Shown here piece after piece: positions 11,521 through 21,128 of a stretch of DNA of 64,000 nt. The stretch comes from Paralithodes platypus. Lineage: Eukaryota > Arthropoda > Malacostraca > Decapoda > Lithodidae. The position numbers were made by a program, and so were the translations under genes. The stretch's first letter is position 1; the number at the start of each line of letters is the position of its first letter. The DNA lies in NCBI GenBank assembly GCA_032716605.1, contig CM064538.1, positions 22,410,951-22,474,950 on the forward strand, in the 5' to 3' direction. A model generated the notes under the pieces. That model saw only the letters and a list, made by a program, of their open reading frames with translations, was not told the DNA's origin and did not search any database.

Positions 11521-11930
11521 ACTCCGGGTGGATGGGACTCGTCAGCCTTGGTCGGTAACTCATCTAGGGGAGACAACCTTATACAAATCCGGGTGGATGG
11601 GACTCGTCAGCCTTGGTCGGCAACTCATCTAGGGGAGACAACCTTATACAAATCGGGGTGGATGGGACTCATCAGCCTTGGTCGGCAACTCTTCTAGGGG
11701 AGACAACCTGATACAAATCCATAATGCTTATCTAAGGGTAAAGCAGGTTAGTGGATGGATTAAGGGTGGGGGGCACAAAAACTTTCAATGAGCCGAAAAA
11801 GGGATACTCGTTAGCCTTGGTCACCAACTCGTCTAGGGGAGACAACCTTATACAAATCCGGGTGGATGGGACTCGTCGGCCTTTGGTTGGCAACCTATCT
11901 AGGGGGTTAAACAAATCCGTACTGTTTACC
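11521..11930 (+). repeat. Tandem repeat, about 67 bp, 4-5 units
   Basis: Units contain GGTGGATGGGACTCGTCAGCC, then TTGGTCGGCAACTC, then ATCTAGGGGAGACAACC and TTATACAAATC. The first three are nearly identical and head to tail; two diverged units follow after about 11730, with GGTAAAGCAGGTTAGTGGATGGATTA twice. The function is unknown. ORFs across it are by-products. Confidence 0.8.
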
Positions 11931-12084
11931 TCTAAGGGTAAGGCAGGTTAGTGGATGGATTAGCCATAGAAAAAATAGTGCCTAAACAAGATACAATAAT
12001 AATAATAATATAGACACTTTTCACGAAAACTATAATGAAATATTACACAAATGCAATCGGGTTTCGACTACTCTACCGGAAATA

Positions 12085-12552
12085 ATGAACAAGCATAATA
12101 TGGTTAACCTCATTTCGAGTATGCGGGTAAAATATATTGGTCTGCATTCGCTTAAACATATACGAGATGAGTTATCCAACAGATCTTCTATATTCTCAAA
12201 CTATGCATTATTTATCTCTGAAAATAAAAAATATTCCCTAATTGTATTTAAAGCAATATTTAAACGATATAAACATGCTCTCTTGAATGATGAGACTGTT
12301 ACACAAACATCCTTCAATCAATGGTTTCGGTTGTTTTATTCAACCTGTACCAAATATGTCGACCTTATTAACAATCAGCTAACGAGCATTACCGACTCTA
12401 TCAAATCACTTAAGGGAAATCTCCAGTGTGACTATACAAAACTGTTAAACTTGATACAAGACCCAAACACCCTAGGTATTTTGGAGGATATTCTCAGATA
12501 TATTCAGAGATATTGCAGAACAACTCCCACACTATACACGGGTGTTACCTGA
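12085..12552 (+). CDS. Orphan protein, 155 aa, viral-like
   Basis: An intact ORF with an ATG start in an AT-rich, intronless context typical of the viral-like genes here. The product looks mostly alpha-helical, with many Leu, Ile, Lys and Asn and a polar middle. It has no signal peptide or membrane segment and no motif I recognise. The reading frame continues only as fragments to about 12660, so the protein may be truncated. Its neighbours are a tandem repeat upstream and a convergent orphan gene at 12953-13863. Confidence 0.5.
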   Translation: MNKHNMVNLISSMRVKYIGLHSLKHIRDELSNRSSIFSNYALFISENKKYSLIVFKAIFKRYKHALLNDETVTQTSFNQWFRLFYSTCTKYVDLINNQLTSITDSIKSLKGNLQCDYTKLLNLIQDPNTLGILEDILRYIQRYCRTTPTLYTGVT

Positions 12553-12952
12553 ATTGTTTGTGGAAAGTATAAAGGAATTCACCTTGGTGTACGAAGCGTA
12601 CGAAATATTCACCACATATCCGCTAAACCTAAATTTGTGGAATTTTATTCAATGATGAGAAAAAGAATACTTGTAATGCAAAGATGAGAAAACGTCACTT
12701 TTTGTGGTGACCACAGCCGCCTGAGCACCTCCCTCAACAGAAACATTTTCTGGATTCTTCTAATTTATCTTCTTTAATGCAATTTTTGTTTACGGTTTCG
12801 GTTCTATTCTTCTTCTCAAAACGCCGGAAAAACTCGGTGACACCCACTGCGTTACTTAATAAACTGACAATCGCTTACCGCTAGGTGTTATTATTTTGTT
12901 CTGGTGAGGAGTTGGGGTAGGGTGTCTTTTTTGTCTGTAATGTGTTTCAATA

Positions 12953-13863
12953 CTACTGTAGATTCTTTTGAAAATGTATTTGATTTATTTCTACTATATA
13001 TGTAAACATCTGTAAAATATCTTCTACTGTTAACCCAACCTCTCGGATAACCTCAATGGTAGAGGAATGACCAAAGAGAGATTGGAGGGCGGCACTAGCA
13101 TACTTGCGGGTGATGTGATCCCAACCCATTAAAATGGTAAAAAGTGGAACAATATCTTCTGATTTAACGGAATAGTTAACCATTGACTCAATAAGGGAGG
13201 TGTGTGATATGGTTGAGGGTGAGGGTGGACAAATTTTCATTAAGAGATCAACACAGGAAAATAATTTACGAGAAACTGTATTCCCCACACGAAATATATT
13301 ATCATAATTTTTGTAGATGTCGATAATACTCGAGTTGCTATTATTTGTCGGTCTGGTCTTTTAAGTAGTATATCTATATACTCGGATATACCAGTTGGAG
13401 CTTTGGCATTCTCAGCAATCTCTCGTGAAATAGTTTTAGAAATAGAAATTAGTAAATTTCGAAGATTTTCCAAGCCATTGTTTGAATTTGATATTACGAT
13501 AAATTCACCCAATAAGTCCACTGTATGTTTTAATAAATTCAATGTCTTAGTTTTATCTATAACCATTCCGTTAAGATTACGTATATATTCTTCAGATTCA
13601 ATAACCTTAAAATCATTATGTAAGTCCTTCTTTTGTGTATCGGTGGTTGTTGGTGTGGTGGTGGTTGGTGTGGTGGTTGGTGTGGTGGTTGGGGTCGCCG
13701 TCACTATTATGTTATAAGGTGGTGGTGGTGGTGTAAACTCTAGTGGTGGAGGTAATAATTGTCTTCCTTTGTCGAGTTCATCGAGTAAATTCGTAAGAAA
13801 AATATCGTCATTGTATTCAGTCATTTTTTGTTTTAATATAATAATTACACTATTTATATACAT
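12953..13863 (-). pseudogene. Orphan protein with Pro/Thr linker, one frameshift
   Basis: The ATG at 13863 (or an internal one 14 codons later) opens a 207-codon frame. A change of frame near 13290 leads into a second open stretch ending at 12953, giving about 300 codons in all. Near the N-terminus, after an acidic TEYNDD stretch, is a proline-rich patch and a TTTPTTTPTTTTPTTT linker coded by a TGG-rich microsatellite (complement of 13640-13700). The rest is helical. It is not recognised as any family. The linker splits a short N-terminal tail from a helical domain. Confidence 0.5.
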
Positions 13864-14094
13864 TTCTAGACATAAAAAAACAATTTTTTATAGAAAAGTC
13901 TACCGCTCCCCGTTTCACGTCGCATATGGGTCGGCCAAGTTCTCGTCCACGGGTACTACTCATCCCCCAATGGGAAGCTGGTCAAATTGGTAAGAGAAAG
14001 AGAGACCCGTCGCCTAAATTTTTACCGCCATAGACCTCTCAGCCCGGTGGGTTTCGTGCAAGTTCAAAATTTAGATAAACGATCGAACCAAAAG

Positions 14095-14160
14095 AAAGTC
14101 GAGGCGGAAAAGAAATGCATTTTCTGGTTAAATAAAGTTTATTGTAAACAAAATTAACCC
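14095..14160 (-). terminator. PolyA module serving the FLYWCH-like gene
   Basis: On the - strand this reads TTTACAATAAACTTTATTTAACCAG, followed by the conserved AAAATGCATTTCTTTTCCGCC block. It is the same core as modules at 4391, 46478 and 29290. It lies just downstream of the - strand gene ending at 14161. Confidence 0.6.
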
Positions 14161-14631
14161 TCATCCGAGTTGTAAAATGGAAGCCTCAATATCTCTCATC
14201 ATATTATTCAATTCTAAAATATTTTTAGTCTTCACAAGTTTCATTATTATATCTATTATTTTGTTTTTACAATTATTACATTTAAATATAAATGGCTGCA
14301 ATTGCAGACTGCTTGTTGGAAAATGTGAAGTATGACATTTTTGTATATAGAGTAAACCATGTTTTATTATTGCTGTGGCCGTACAATTCACCTCCATACA
14401 TTTCAAATAAATTGTATCCTTATATTGACGTCCTTGTTTTGTATACGAAAATGAATTTGAGCAATAATGTGTATTTCTCTTAATCAAATAACAACAAAAA
14501 TCCATTTTCCAGAAAGGGGCTAGGAGCGACGGCGGCGTGCTGTGTGTTGTCTCCGCTACATACAAGATAGTGTCACAGTCATGCAAGCTTGCCCATTTAT
14601 ATGGTCGGTCCTGGTTAAGGATTCTCCACAT
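14161..14631 (-). CDS. FLYWCH-like zinc-finger protein, 156 aa
   Basis: Intact ORF with ATG at 14631. The middle of the protein holds Cys78 and Cys83 followed by His100 and His103, inside the YLKC-x4-C-x16-H-x2-H layout with a conserved aromatic-lysine lead (YKDTIYLKC). This resembles FLYWCH and WRKY-GCM1-like zinc fingers, which bind DNA or protein and occur in arthropod genomes and some large DNA viruses. The C-terminus is helical and ends near a conserved polyA module. An upstream in-frame ATG at residue 43 (MDFCC) is an alternative start. The family assignment rests on spacing only. Confidence 0.45.
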   Translation of the reverse strand: MWRILNQDRPYKWASLHDCDTILYVAETTHSTPPSLLAPFWKMDFCCYLIKRNTHYCSNSFSYTKQGRQYKDTIYLKCMEVNCTATAIIKHGLLYIQKCHTSHFPTSSLQLQPFIFKCNNCKNKIIDIIMKLVKTKNILELNNMMRDIEASILQLG

Positions 14632-14659
14632 AAGACACCTTTATAGTGTAATAAATTTA

Positions 14660-15268
14660 ATGTATAGTATCATAAGAGTGACCCAATGTGTAACATGTTT
14701 CACACGGGAAACCCTTAGTCGTAAAGAATATAAAGCCATCATCGCTATCGGAAATATGGACATTAAAGTGGACCGACAAAGGGGTCAACATCTAGCAAGT
14801 CAACTGCGAACACTATTGGACAAATCGAGTCCCTTGTGGGGTGTGGCCCATATTCCATTGAATAATGGTGGGTTTAATATCTCCTTTGAATACGACGCTG
14901 CAATGACACTGTGTCGACTGTATTTAATATTGCCGGGTGATATATCTCAAAATGTGTATACTATAAACTATGAACATATAATGAATAAGATATCTGCGAA
15001 TACAGATGTAAAAATTCACCTAAGTAATATATGTCTCAGGAATCGAACCAACTTCCAGCAAGAGTTTATGAAGAAGAATGCCATAAAACATGACAGTTTT
15101 CAAAATTATTTTGGAAACTCCACCTCCTCCTCCCCACCCTTCCCAGGAAGCGGGAGAGTGATCACTTGGATGGTCAAAATCCACCCACCACGGCTTGAGA
15201 TTAAATCTGGACAAAAACCCTTTTCAGGAGGCGGGAATATGAGGTCAAACACCACTCCCGTGGCTTGA
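14660..15268 (+). CDS. Orphan protein with 3' end overrun by tandem repeats
   Basis: ATG at 14660 opens a frame of about 150 codons that look like real protein (mixed polarity, DIKVDRQRG, FEYDAAMTLCRLYLILPGD). It then passes into the repeat array at 15143, where the codons become repeat-encoded and the frame ends at 15268. A further fragment after the array (15424 onwards) begins with NYIVLTINYNV and may be the displaced remainder, so the array may have expanded inside the gene. No known family is recognised. It starts divergently from the FLYWCH-like gene with overlapping 5' ends. Confidence 0.4.
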   Translation: MYSIIRVTQCVTCFTRETLSRKEYKAIIAIGNMDIKVDRQRGQHLASQLRTLLDKSSPLWGVAHIPLNNGGFNISFEYDAAMTLCRLYLILPGDISQNVYTINYEHIMNKISANTDVKIHLSNICLRNRTNFQQEFMKKNAIKHDSFQNYFGNSTSSSPPFPGSGRVITWMVKIHPPRLEIKSGQKPFSGGGNMRSNTTPVA

Positions 15269-15422
15269 GATTAAATCTGGACAAAAACCCTTTCCAGGAG
15301 GCGGGAATATGATGTCAAACACCACTCCCGTGGCTTGAGAACGAATCTGGGCCAAAACACTTTCCAGGAGGCGGGAAGATGAGGTCAAACACCACCCCCG
15401 TGGCTTGAGAACGAATCTGGGT
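15143..15422 (+). repeat. Tandem repeat, about 72 bp x 4
   Basis: Four units share CCAGGAGGCGGGAATATGAGG, TCAAACACCACTCCC, GTGGCTTGAGA and AATCTGGACAAAAACCCTTT; the first is the most diverged. The units touch each other without unique spacers. The array sits between two halves of what looks like one orphan reading frame. Confidence 0.85.
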
Positions 15423-15423
15423 A

Positions 15424-15860
15424 ATGGGGAATTATATTGTACTAACCATCAACTACAATGTCACCCTTGTCGACTTTTTGTATCCTGTGATACTCTATGG
15501 GTACGAAAAGAAACATGAGCAATCGCCGAGACATCTCCATCACATCCTATCCGATCTTCTTCTTCCAGACAACACTCCGGAACCGGGACAACCTCCTTCA
15601 TCAAGGACGCAATATATACATCACTGGTGAGTGACGGGTACCGTATAGACGACTACATAGAACATCTCGGTCGTCCGTCATTATTTACCTTCCACAACCC
15701 GCCCACGATGAAATTCCTCTACCATAAGGTCATCAGGATAATATAAACCACCTGAAACATTATGAACAGGTACTACTACGTAAAATTCTCCGGGAAAGCA
15801 TTAGAAAATTCATCAAAAATGAACGAAGCTGTGGATCCATATATAGGGTAAACATATTTA
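15424..15860 (+). pseudogene. Orphan gene fragment after the 72-bp array
   Basis: The first 68 codons are open (GNYIVLTINYNV..., ending at 15630). Further protein-like stretches continue in other frames to about 15850 (for example LRKILRESIRKFIKNE), which indicates frameshifts. A hairpin/polyA module follows at 15880. This could be the C-terminal part of the gene at 14660 or a separate broken gene. The function is unknown. Confidence 0.35.
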
Positions 15861-15879
15861 TATATATATATAATATTTA

Positions 15880-16030
15880 ACCCTTTAGTGGGCAAACATC
15901 CGAATGTGGTAAGGGTTTGGTCGCTTCGGGACCCTTTTTTTATTTATAGCCGTACTACTCACACCTTTACAATACATTTTATTTAACTAAAAAAACGTTT
16001 TTCTTTCCACCTTTACTCCTTCTTTGTAAT
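15880..16030 (+). terminator. Hairpin/polyA module 2
   Basis: It begins TTTAACCCTTTAGTGGGC, then GGTCGCTTCGGGACCC with a T-run, the TAGCCGTACTACTCACACC arm, a TTTACAATACATTTTATTTAACTA core and TTCTTTCCACCTTTACTCC. The AATAAA is altered to AATACA and the second hairpin arm is missing. It lies just after the 15.4-kb gene fragment, as a 3' UTR would. The part at 16030-16135 matches 29205-29300 in inverse orientation. Confidence 0.6.
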
Positions 16031-16039
16031 GTGGATGAA

Positions 16040-16639
16040 GACAACGTAGAAGAATCCGGGAAAAGTGTCTGGATAATTAATATTGGCGGGCGTCAGTGTT
16101 ACTGTTTCTGTCTAGAAAGGCTCCCCTGATCGGACATTTACTCTGTTGTTAACTCGAGACAGGGTTGGCACTACCGTCTATTCTTGTTTATGACTGGAAA
16201 AACACGACGAGAACTTTATGGGATTTAGGGAGATGTATGTATGAAAATGTCTTATGCTGAGAATCACATTACAATTCTGCCATGGATACGGTGTCGGTGT
16301 CCGTAGGGGGAATGTGAAATATTTCCAAAAGTGAAGAGACAGTCATTTGGTCTTCGTGTTGGTTCCAGCCAACAACATCACCGTAATAATGATGGCTAGG
16401 GTATGGCGCTCTAAAGGTGGTTCTTCTGAACGCGTGAACCATCCCCATTCGGAAGGAGATAGTAGAGTCAGACGTGGACGATAGCACGTGGGTATCCCGA
16501 ACCGAGCGCGAGAGACTGAATGGCCACGGTGAGAATAGGTGACCCCCCACCCCCCACTCTGGGACACGGGAGGAGTTCACCCATGGACACGGATCCCAAC
16601 TGTAGAATCGTGTCTAGGAGGCTCTTTAAGATATCCAGC
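16040..16639. other. Region without a supported gene
   Basis: Overlapping ORFs of 70-113 codons exist on both strands between 16269 and 16680, but none has a recognisable motif or a paralogue in the window. The + strand frame joins directly to PIF-0 copy B near 16640, so an older N-terminus of PIF-0 has been replaced by unrelated sequence here. Confidence 0.4.
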
Positions 16640-17450
16640 TGGGAATGGGATGTCGACATCTTTGATCGCACCGCCTTCAATTGTCACCCAAATGACCACG
16701 CCAAATATTATAAGCACGACGAACATGACAAAAGCTGTGATTTTAATGATTCCGTGATATCTGAGGTGGATTCGGGTGGTATACAATATAAGACCTGTCA
16801 ACGTGCATGCTTTACAATAACCAGAAATATCCATCCTCAGTCTGGTAGACCAATACCCTAGGGTAACTTATTTTTTACCGGGATTAGATCGGGATGGAAA
16901 ATATAGGGTAATCAACCCCCAATTTTTGACATGGGCCACCATAACAAGTCTCCCGCTACAGGAAACATAGAAGCTTTCAATAGTCCAGACTTGCCACCCC
17001 TCTAACCAAACCGTTTCCGTCACGACACCCAATTACACCTACTGTCAATATTTCCAAAAAGAATATGATTCATTGTTATACTATTGTAGGTGGCTATATA
17101 GCAAGATTTTTTCTCGGCAAAGCCATCCAAAATAGTCTACCATGAATAACTAGAATTGGTGGTCCCTCGGCCAGAGAAATTACTTTAGATGACGCCCAAA
17201 GGGTAGATCTTAGTGAACCCAGCCAATACAAACGCCTATTGCGATCCCTTTTGTTGCGCAACAAATTGCGTGATTTGTTGTAGCCATACAGATGGCTACC
17301 ATAGCCAACTGAGTAAAGATGGTGGATTACACAAACTCATAAAAAGATACTTCTCGTTATACAGCCATCTGAGGTTCGACCGGAATATACGACAATGTCT
17401 ATTATTATTGGGCAGTCTTGCCCTGGCGCTACATCATATAATTATATATA
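16640..17450 (+). pseudogene. PIF-0/p74-like gene, copy B (degenerate)
   Basis: Starts at the WDVDIFD segment and follows copy C (44140 onwards) through AFNCHPND, the CDF-DSVISEVDSGG block, the CQRACFT cysteines, the LPP and YCQYF regions and the QYKRLLRSLLLR segment. It is broken by many stops and indels from 16860 on. The hydrophobic C-terminal half is almost wholly deleted; only the last residues (FDRNIRQC..LGSLALALHH in a shifted frame) remain at 17370-17440. The downstream order of small ORF tail, polyA module and VIT-VWA gene matches copy C. Confidence 0.7.
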
Positions 17451-17454
17451 TATA

Positions 17455-17585
17455 ATTAAAGATTATTTAATTTTTGATAAATCCTTGGACGACACCTTGA
17501 ATATGGGAGCCGTATAGAGTACCAACACCTTCTGACAGCAATGGTCGAGTATCATAGGCGCGGCCTAGTAGAAGGCTAACCCTTT
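17455..17585 (+). pseudogene. Remnant of small ORF downstream of PIF-0, copy B
   Basis: DNA similar to 46325-46482: the sequence around GATTATTTAATTTTTGATAAATCC and GACACCTTGAATATGGGAGCCGTA is shared. In copy C it encodes an acidic-aromatic tail (DDTLNMGAVEYQ, HHLTAVAEYH); here a TAG follows GCCGTA and the frame is lost. It sits between PIF-0 and the polyA module, as in copy C. Confidence 0.5.
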
Positions 17586-17700
17586 GCCCGCTTGTTGGGC
17601 CGCTTCGGGGTATATACGACCCTTTTTGTTTTAGAGCCGTACTACTCACAGAGAGTGTGCACGGTGTGGTATAATTTTTGTTTTATTTTACAATTTGGCA
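17580..17700 (+). terminator. Hairpin/polyA module 3
   Basis: Carries TAACCCTTTGCCCGCTTG, GCCGCTTCGGGGTATATACGACCC, the AGAGCCGTACTACTCACA arm and the GTGCACGGTGTGGTAT arm. The stem is weakened (CACAGAG replaces CACACCG) and the AATAAACTTTAT core is lost. It precedes VIT-VWA copy B by 70 bp. Confidence 0.6.
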
Positions 17701-17770
17701 ACCGTGCCTGTCTTGTATATATATATATAACTTCCCTAAACCTTCTGAGACCACAACCCAATCCTCTACA

Positions 17771-20038
17771 ATGCAGTCACTACGTCTTTTGAAGTGCAAG
17801 GTGGAAATAGCTGTAACGGGATACGTGGGAGATATCAACTGTCGCCTAAACTACCAGAAATCCGGTAATGATGAAGAAGTGGCTTTCAAACTACCCGTGG
17901 ATTATGACAGTTGTGTCTATTCTTTCAAGACAACAATCAATGGCACCCGGGAAATTATTGGACGATGTATCGAGAAGGAAAAGGCGGAGGCAAAATTCCG
18001 AGCTTCTATTAAACAGGGAAAACAAGCCTTCATTGGAAAGAAAATGCACGAACATGAAGACATATTAGAAATCCATTTGGGAAACATAACCCATGAAGCT
18101 AAAGTGGACATCGAGATAAAAATGCTGCTGTTGTTACCAGTGAACGAAGACGGAGTTAGTACTCTAGTGCTCCCTACTGTGTTAAGGCCTAGGTATAGGC
18201 CTAGTTATTGTGATTCCTCCTATGAGCTGGGACACAATAGTAACTACAGTTTAACAGTAAATGCCACCCTAAGTAATATCAAAGGTGTGAAGGTGTACCC
18301 ACCGCACCATAATGGATATGTTAGAGTAAACGCGGAGGGTATGGGTTAGGTGATGTGGATGAAAGATGGCCCCCAACAACACGATTTGGAGATGAAAATC
18401 ACCCACTCGAAGAAGATCCAGGCTTTCCACGAAGAGGGAAATCCCATGGCGGTCATGAAGGACGATGTGATAATGGTAACGGGACAGCTCGACCTTACCC
18501 ATGTAGATATGCCCCACCGGACCCCGGGCGAGATGATACTTTTAATAGATTGTTCGAACAGCATGCAGGACGGGATGAAGGTGGAGATGGCGCAATTGTG
18601 TGCCCTACATTGGGTACTAGCACTTAATAGTGAGACATGCACCAGATTTAACATGATCTCCTTTGGAACACACTTAGAAACTTTGTTTGAGACCACCCAG
18701 GCTGTCACTAAAACAAATATTAAGTTAGCTCATGAGTATGTATGTGGGCTAAAGAGTAATATGTGTGGCACCGAGATCATGAAGGCCATCACATATGGTT
18801 ATGAGTGCTGCAGTCACCTCCCTATAAATATGTTTATGGTGACCGACGCTCGTTACAAATGTAAGTGACATTATAAAAGAATGCGCCGGATTGAAGAAAG
18901 AGGCTTTTCAAATATTCACCGTTGGTGTAGGAGACGGTGTTTCCTCTGACATACTCAAGAGTCTGGCCCTTTTCAATTCTGGACTTTGCCTCCTCCTGAA
19001 AACTATATCCCAAATGGAAGAATTCGAAATGTTTTTGGGTTTGATGACAAAACCCCGTGTGGACAAACTCCAAGTACATCTATGCATTTCAGATAATGCT
19101 GTTGAAAAGACACCCGGGCACAACTCCAGCATCAATCGGGGTCAAACATTTACCCAATTCCACAGCATCCCAAATGGAACTGCGACGAAAGACATCACGG
19201 CCAAGATACAATTAGATAACTCGACTATATGTGGCAACATTTCAGTGACGAAGGTCCATGGAGTCGGTCTTCATCAGGTAGCACCCAAGGGGATGATTGA
19301 GGGATTACAACTACAAAGATCCTGCAAGGTAGTCTTGAAAGGAAAGAGGTTGCACGCATGAATAAATCTATTGTAGATTTGAGTGAAGCGAGCGGTGTAG
19401 TCTCTTCATTGACTTGCTATTTAGGTATCGATGAAAATGATGACTCCCTACCTGGTGTCAATTGGACGGCCCCGCCCCCCGCCTTCGGAGGAGCTGCGCA
19501 AAAATACGACACTGTTGACTGTGGAGATATGGGGCAGATGGGGGCCCCCGCCCATCAAGGGGGATTTGCCTTTGGAGGAGATGCATACAGACTTGCCTTT
19601 GATTTTGCACAAGCACAAGCCTTTGGAGGAGCTGCACAAGGACATGTCTTTGGAGGAGCTGCACAAGGACATGTCTTTGGAGGAGCTGCACAAGGACCTC
19701 TCTTTGGAGGAGCTGCACAGGGACAAGGACTCCCTTGTTCCAATGACTATGGCTCACCCGACATTGCTGACTGTGGGGGGGAGAGTGCCAATTCGTGTTG
19801 CCCATATCATAAGTCTTACGAGTTACCCTGAGGGTTGGGTAGATATTACACGGGTTACCAGCCTCATAAACATGGATTCTGATAAGTTCCTCTCATATTT
19901 TGAGAGTATCCCCACCGGAATACCCTCTGAAGTCTTATCGGCTACACTGGCTTTAACCATTCTGAATAATGTATATACTATACGAAGAAGTTTCCAACAC
20001 CCGAAGAGATCACATGGTTATTAAGTGGTTATACCTTA
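17771..20038 (+). pseudogene. VIT-VWA protein, copy B (full extent, broken)
   Basis: The ATG at 17771 (MQSLRLLKCK) is shared with the start of copy C at 46707 and marks the true N-terminus. The VIT domain spans about the first 170 residues with D-RLNYQ, FKLPVDYDSCVYSF, IHLGNITHEA and LRPRYRPSY. An in-frame TAG at 18347-18349 interrupts the frame just after VIT. The VWA domain follows with MIDAS DCSNS near 18548 and TVGVGDG near 18922. Frameshifts lie near 18855 and 19350. The C-terminal region has gained a 27-bp repeat array (19556-19736) not present in copies A and D. The family is known for protein interaction roles; the viral role is unknown. Confidence 0.8.
19556..19736 (+). repeat. 27-bp in-frame coding repeat (FGGAAQGHV)
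   Basis: Units of TTTGGAGGAGCTGCACAAGG plus GACATGTC encode Phe-Gly-Gly-Ala-Ala-Gln-Gly-x-x four times in a row, with diverged units before (FGGDAYRLA, FAQAQA). Copies A and D have only one FGGAAQ at the matching site, so the array expanded within this copy. Confidence 0.85.
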
Positions 20039-20099
20039 CCCCATATGTAGACATTATAAGAGATATTATTAAGACTCTACCAGACACTCTATTCATAAT

Positions 20100-20780
20100 A
20101 TGTAAGGACCTAAGAGGGTAAATAACACTGATCCCACCAATTGTCATAATAGGGATAACTGAAGGAAAAATGTCTCGCGGGCTCTGACTGGAAACAGTTT
20201 CGTTACGAGTAAATTTCAATCTCTATTCATGAATAGTGCATGTTTATTCACCTTATATGATGGTGAGTCAACAATTTACCACTGTCCGATTGTTTTTTAG
20301 GATAGAAAATGGGCCCAAATATTTATATTGATAATTTACTAGGGACCACATGGTTATTATAGTGGAGCACCTAACCCCGATCTCGTCATTTATTGTCTGA
20401 GTATTGTATTCTAACTATATAGATCATACCCTATGATGTCTTATCGACAACACTGACTTTAACTATTCTGATTAATGCATAATATATCTAGGCCACACGG
20501 TTATTAATGTATGGACACCCCTTTAGCGGACAATGAATATTTGGTTTGTGTCATATTGTTTAAAGCCAAGAATTTTGGACAATGAATATTTGGTTTGTGT
20601 TTGTGCCATATTTACAATAAACTTTACTTCCTCTTATATTTTAGGAGTATCTCAACCATCATACCCTGTTATGTCTTATCGACAACACTGACTTTAACTA
20701 TTCTAACTATATAGATCATACCCTGTGATGTCTTATCAACAACCAATCTAGTAAAAACACCAGTTAATTAGTCATTTTTT
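20100..20780. repeat. Scrambled duplications of VIT-VWA 3' sequence
   Basis: At least three copies of a piece with ATACCCTGTGATGTCTTATC, GACAACACTGACTTTAACTATTCT lie at 20420-20740, matching the 3' coding region of the VIT-VWA genes. Two copies of GGACAATGAATATTTGGTTTG are at 20528 and 20577. The same set recurs inverted at 28278-28680. No intact gene is seen. Confidence 0.7.
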
Positions 20781-20860
20781 TAATCCGAATAAGTTACATA
20801 AACAGGGTCATTGGTCAAAAGTGTTGTGAAGCATTCTGCTAAATGGTTAAAACAATTTAA
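20780..20860 (-). pseudogene. 3' relic of the Na,K-ATPase beta-like gene
   Basis: On the - strand the last roughly 20 codons and stop of the gene at 54714-55487 are recognisable (GCTTCACAACACTTTTGACC through TTATTCGGATTAA). Related relics are at 28790-28815 (+) and 56760-56820 (-). This shows that the beta-like gene belongs to the same copied pool as the viral-like genes. Confidence 0.7.
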
Positions 20861-21128
20861 TTTCAACCCTACCGCAAAATATCCCCATAAGGCCGTACTG
20901 TAACCCAAGCGTAAAGTTATCAGCTCATATTTTTTTTACGGTCTAGTTCACCCAAATGGCAACTACCCCTCGGCCCGATAAGGATTATACTAAAGCGTCT
21001 ACGTGTTAGGCAGCATATCACTCCCGTCACAGGACCCACCGAGTTAACTTGTCAGATTTTTTTTTTTTTTTAAAGAGACAATGAACGGAGGAAGGAAAAA
21101 CACAGATAAAACAAAAAGGTCCATGTGC

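Noticed and set aside
15143..15422. CRISPR-like array
   Set aside because: Units of 72 bp touch each other; no spacers.
16269..16680. Overlapping - strand ORFs of 70-103 codons
   Set aside because: No motif, no paralogue in the window, and they overlap the PIF-0 copy B region.
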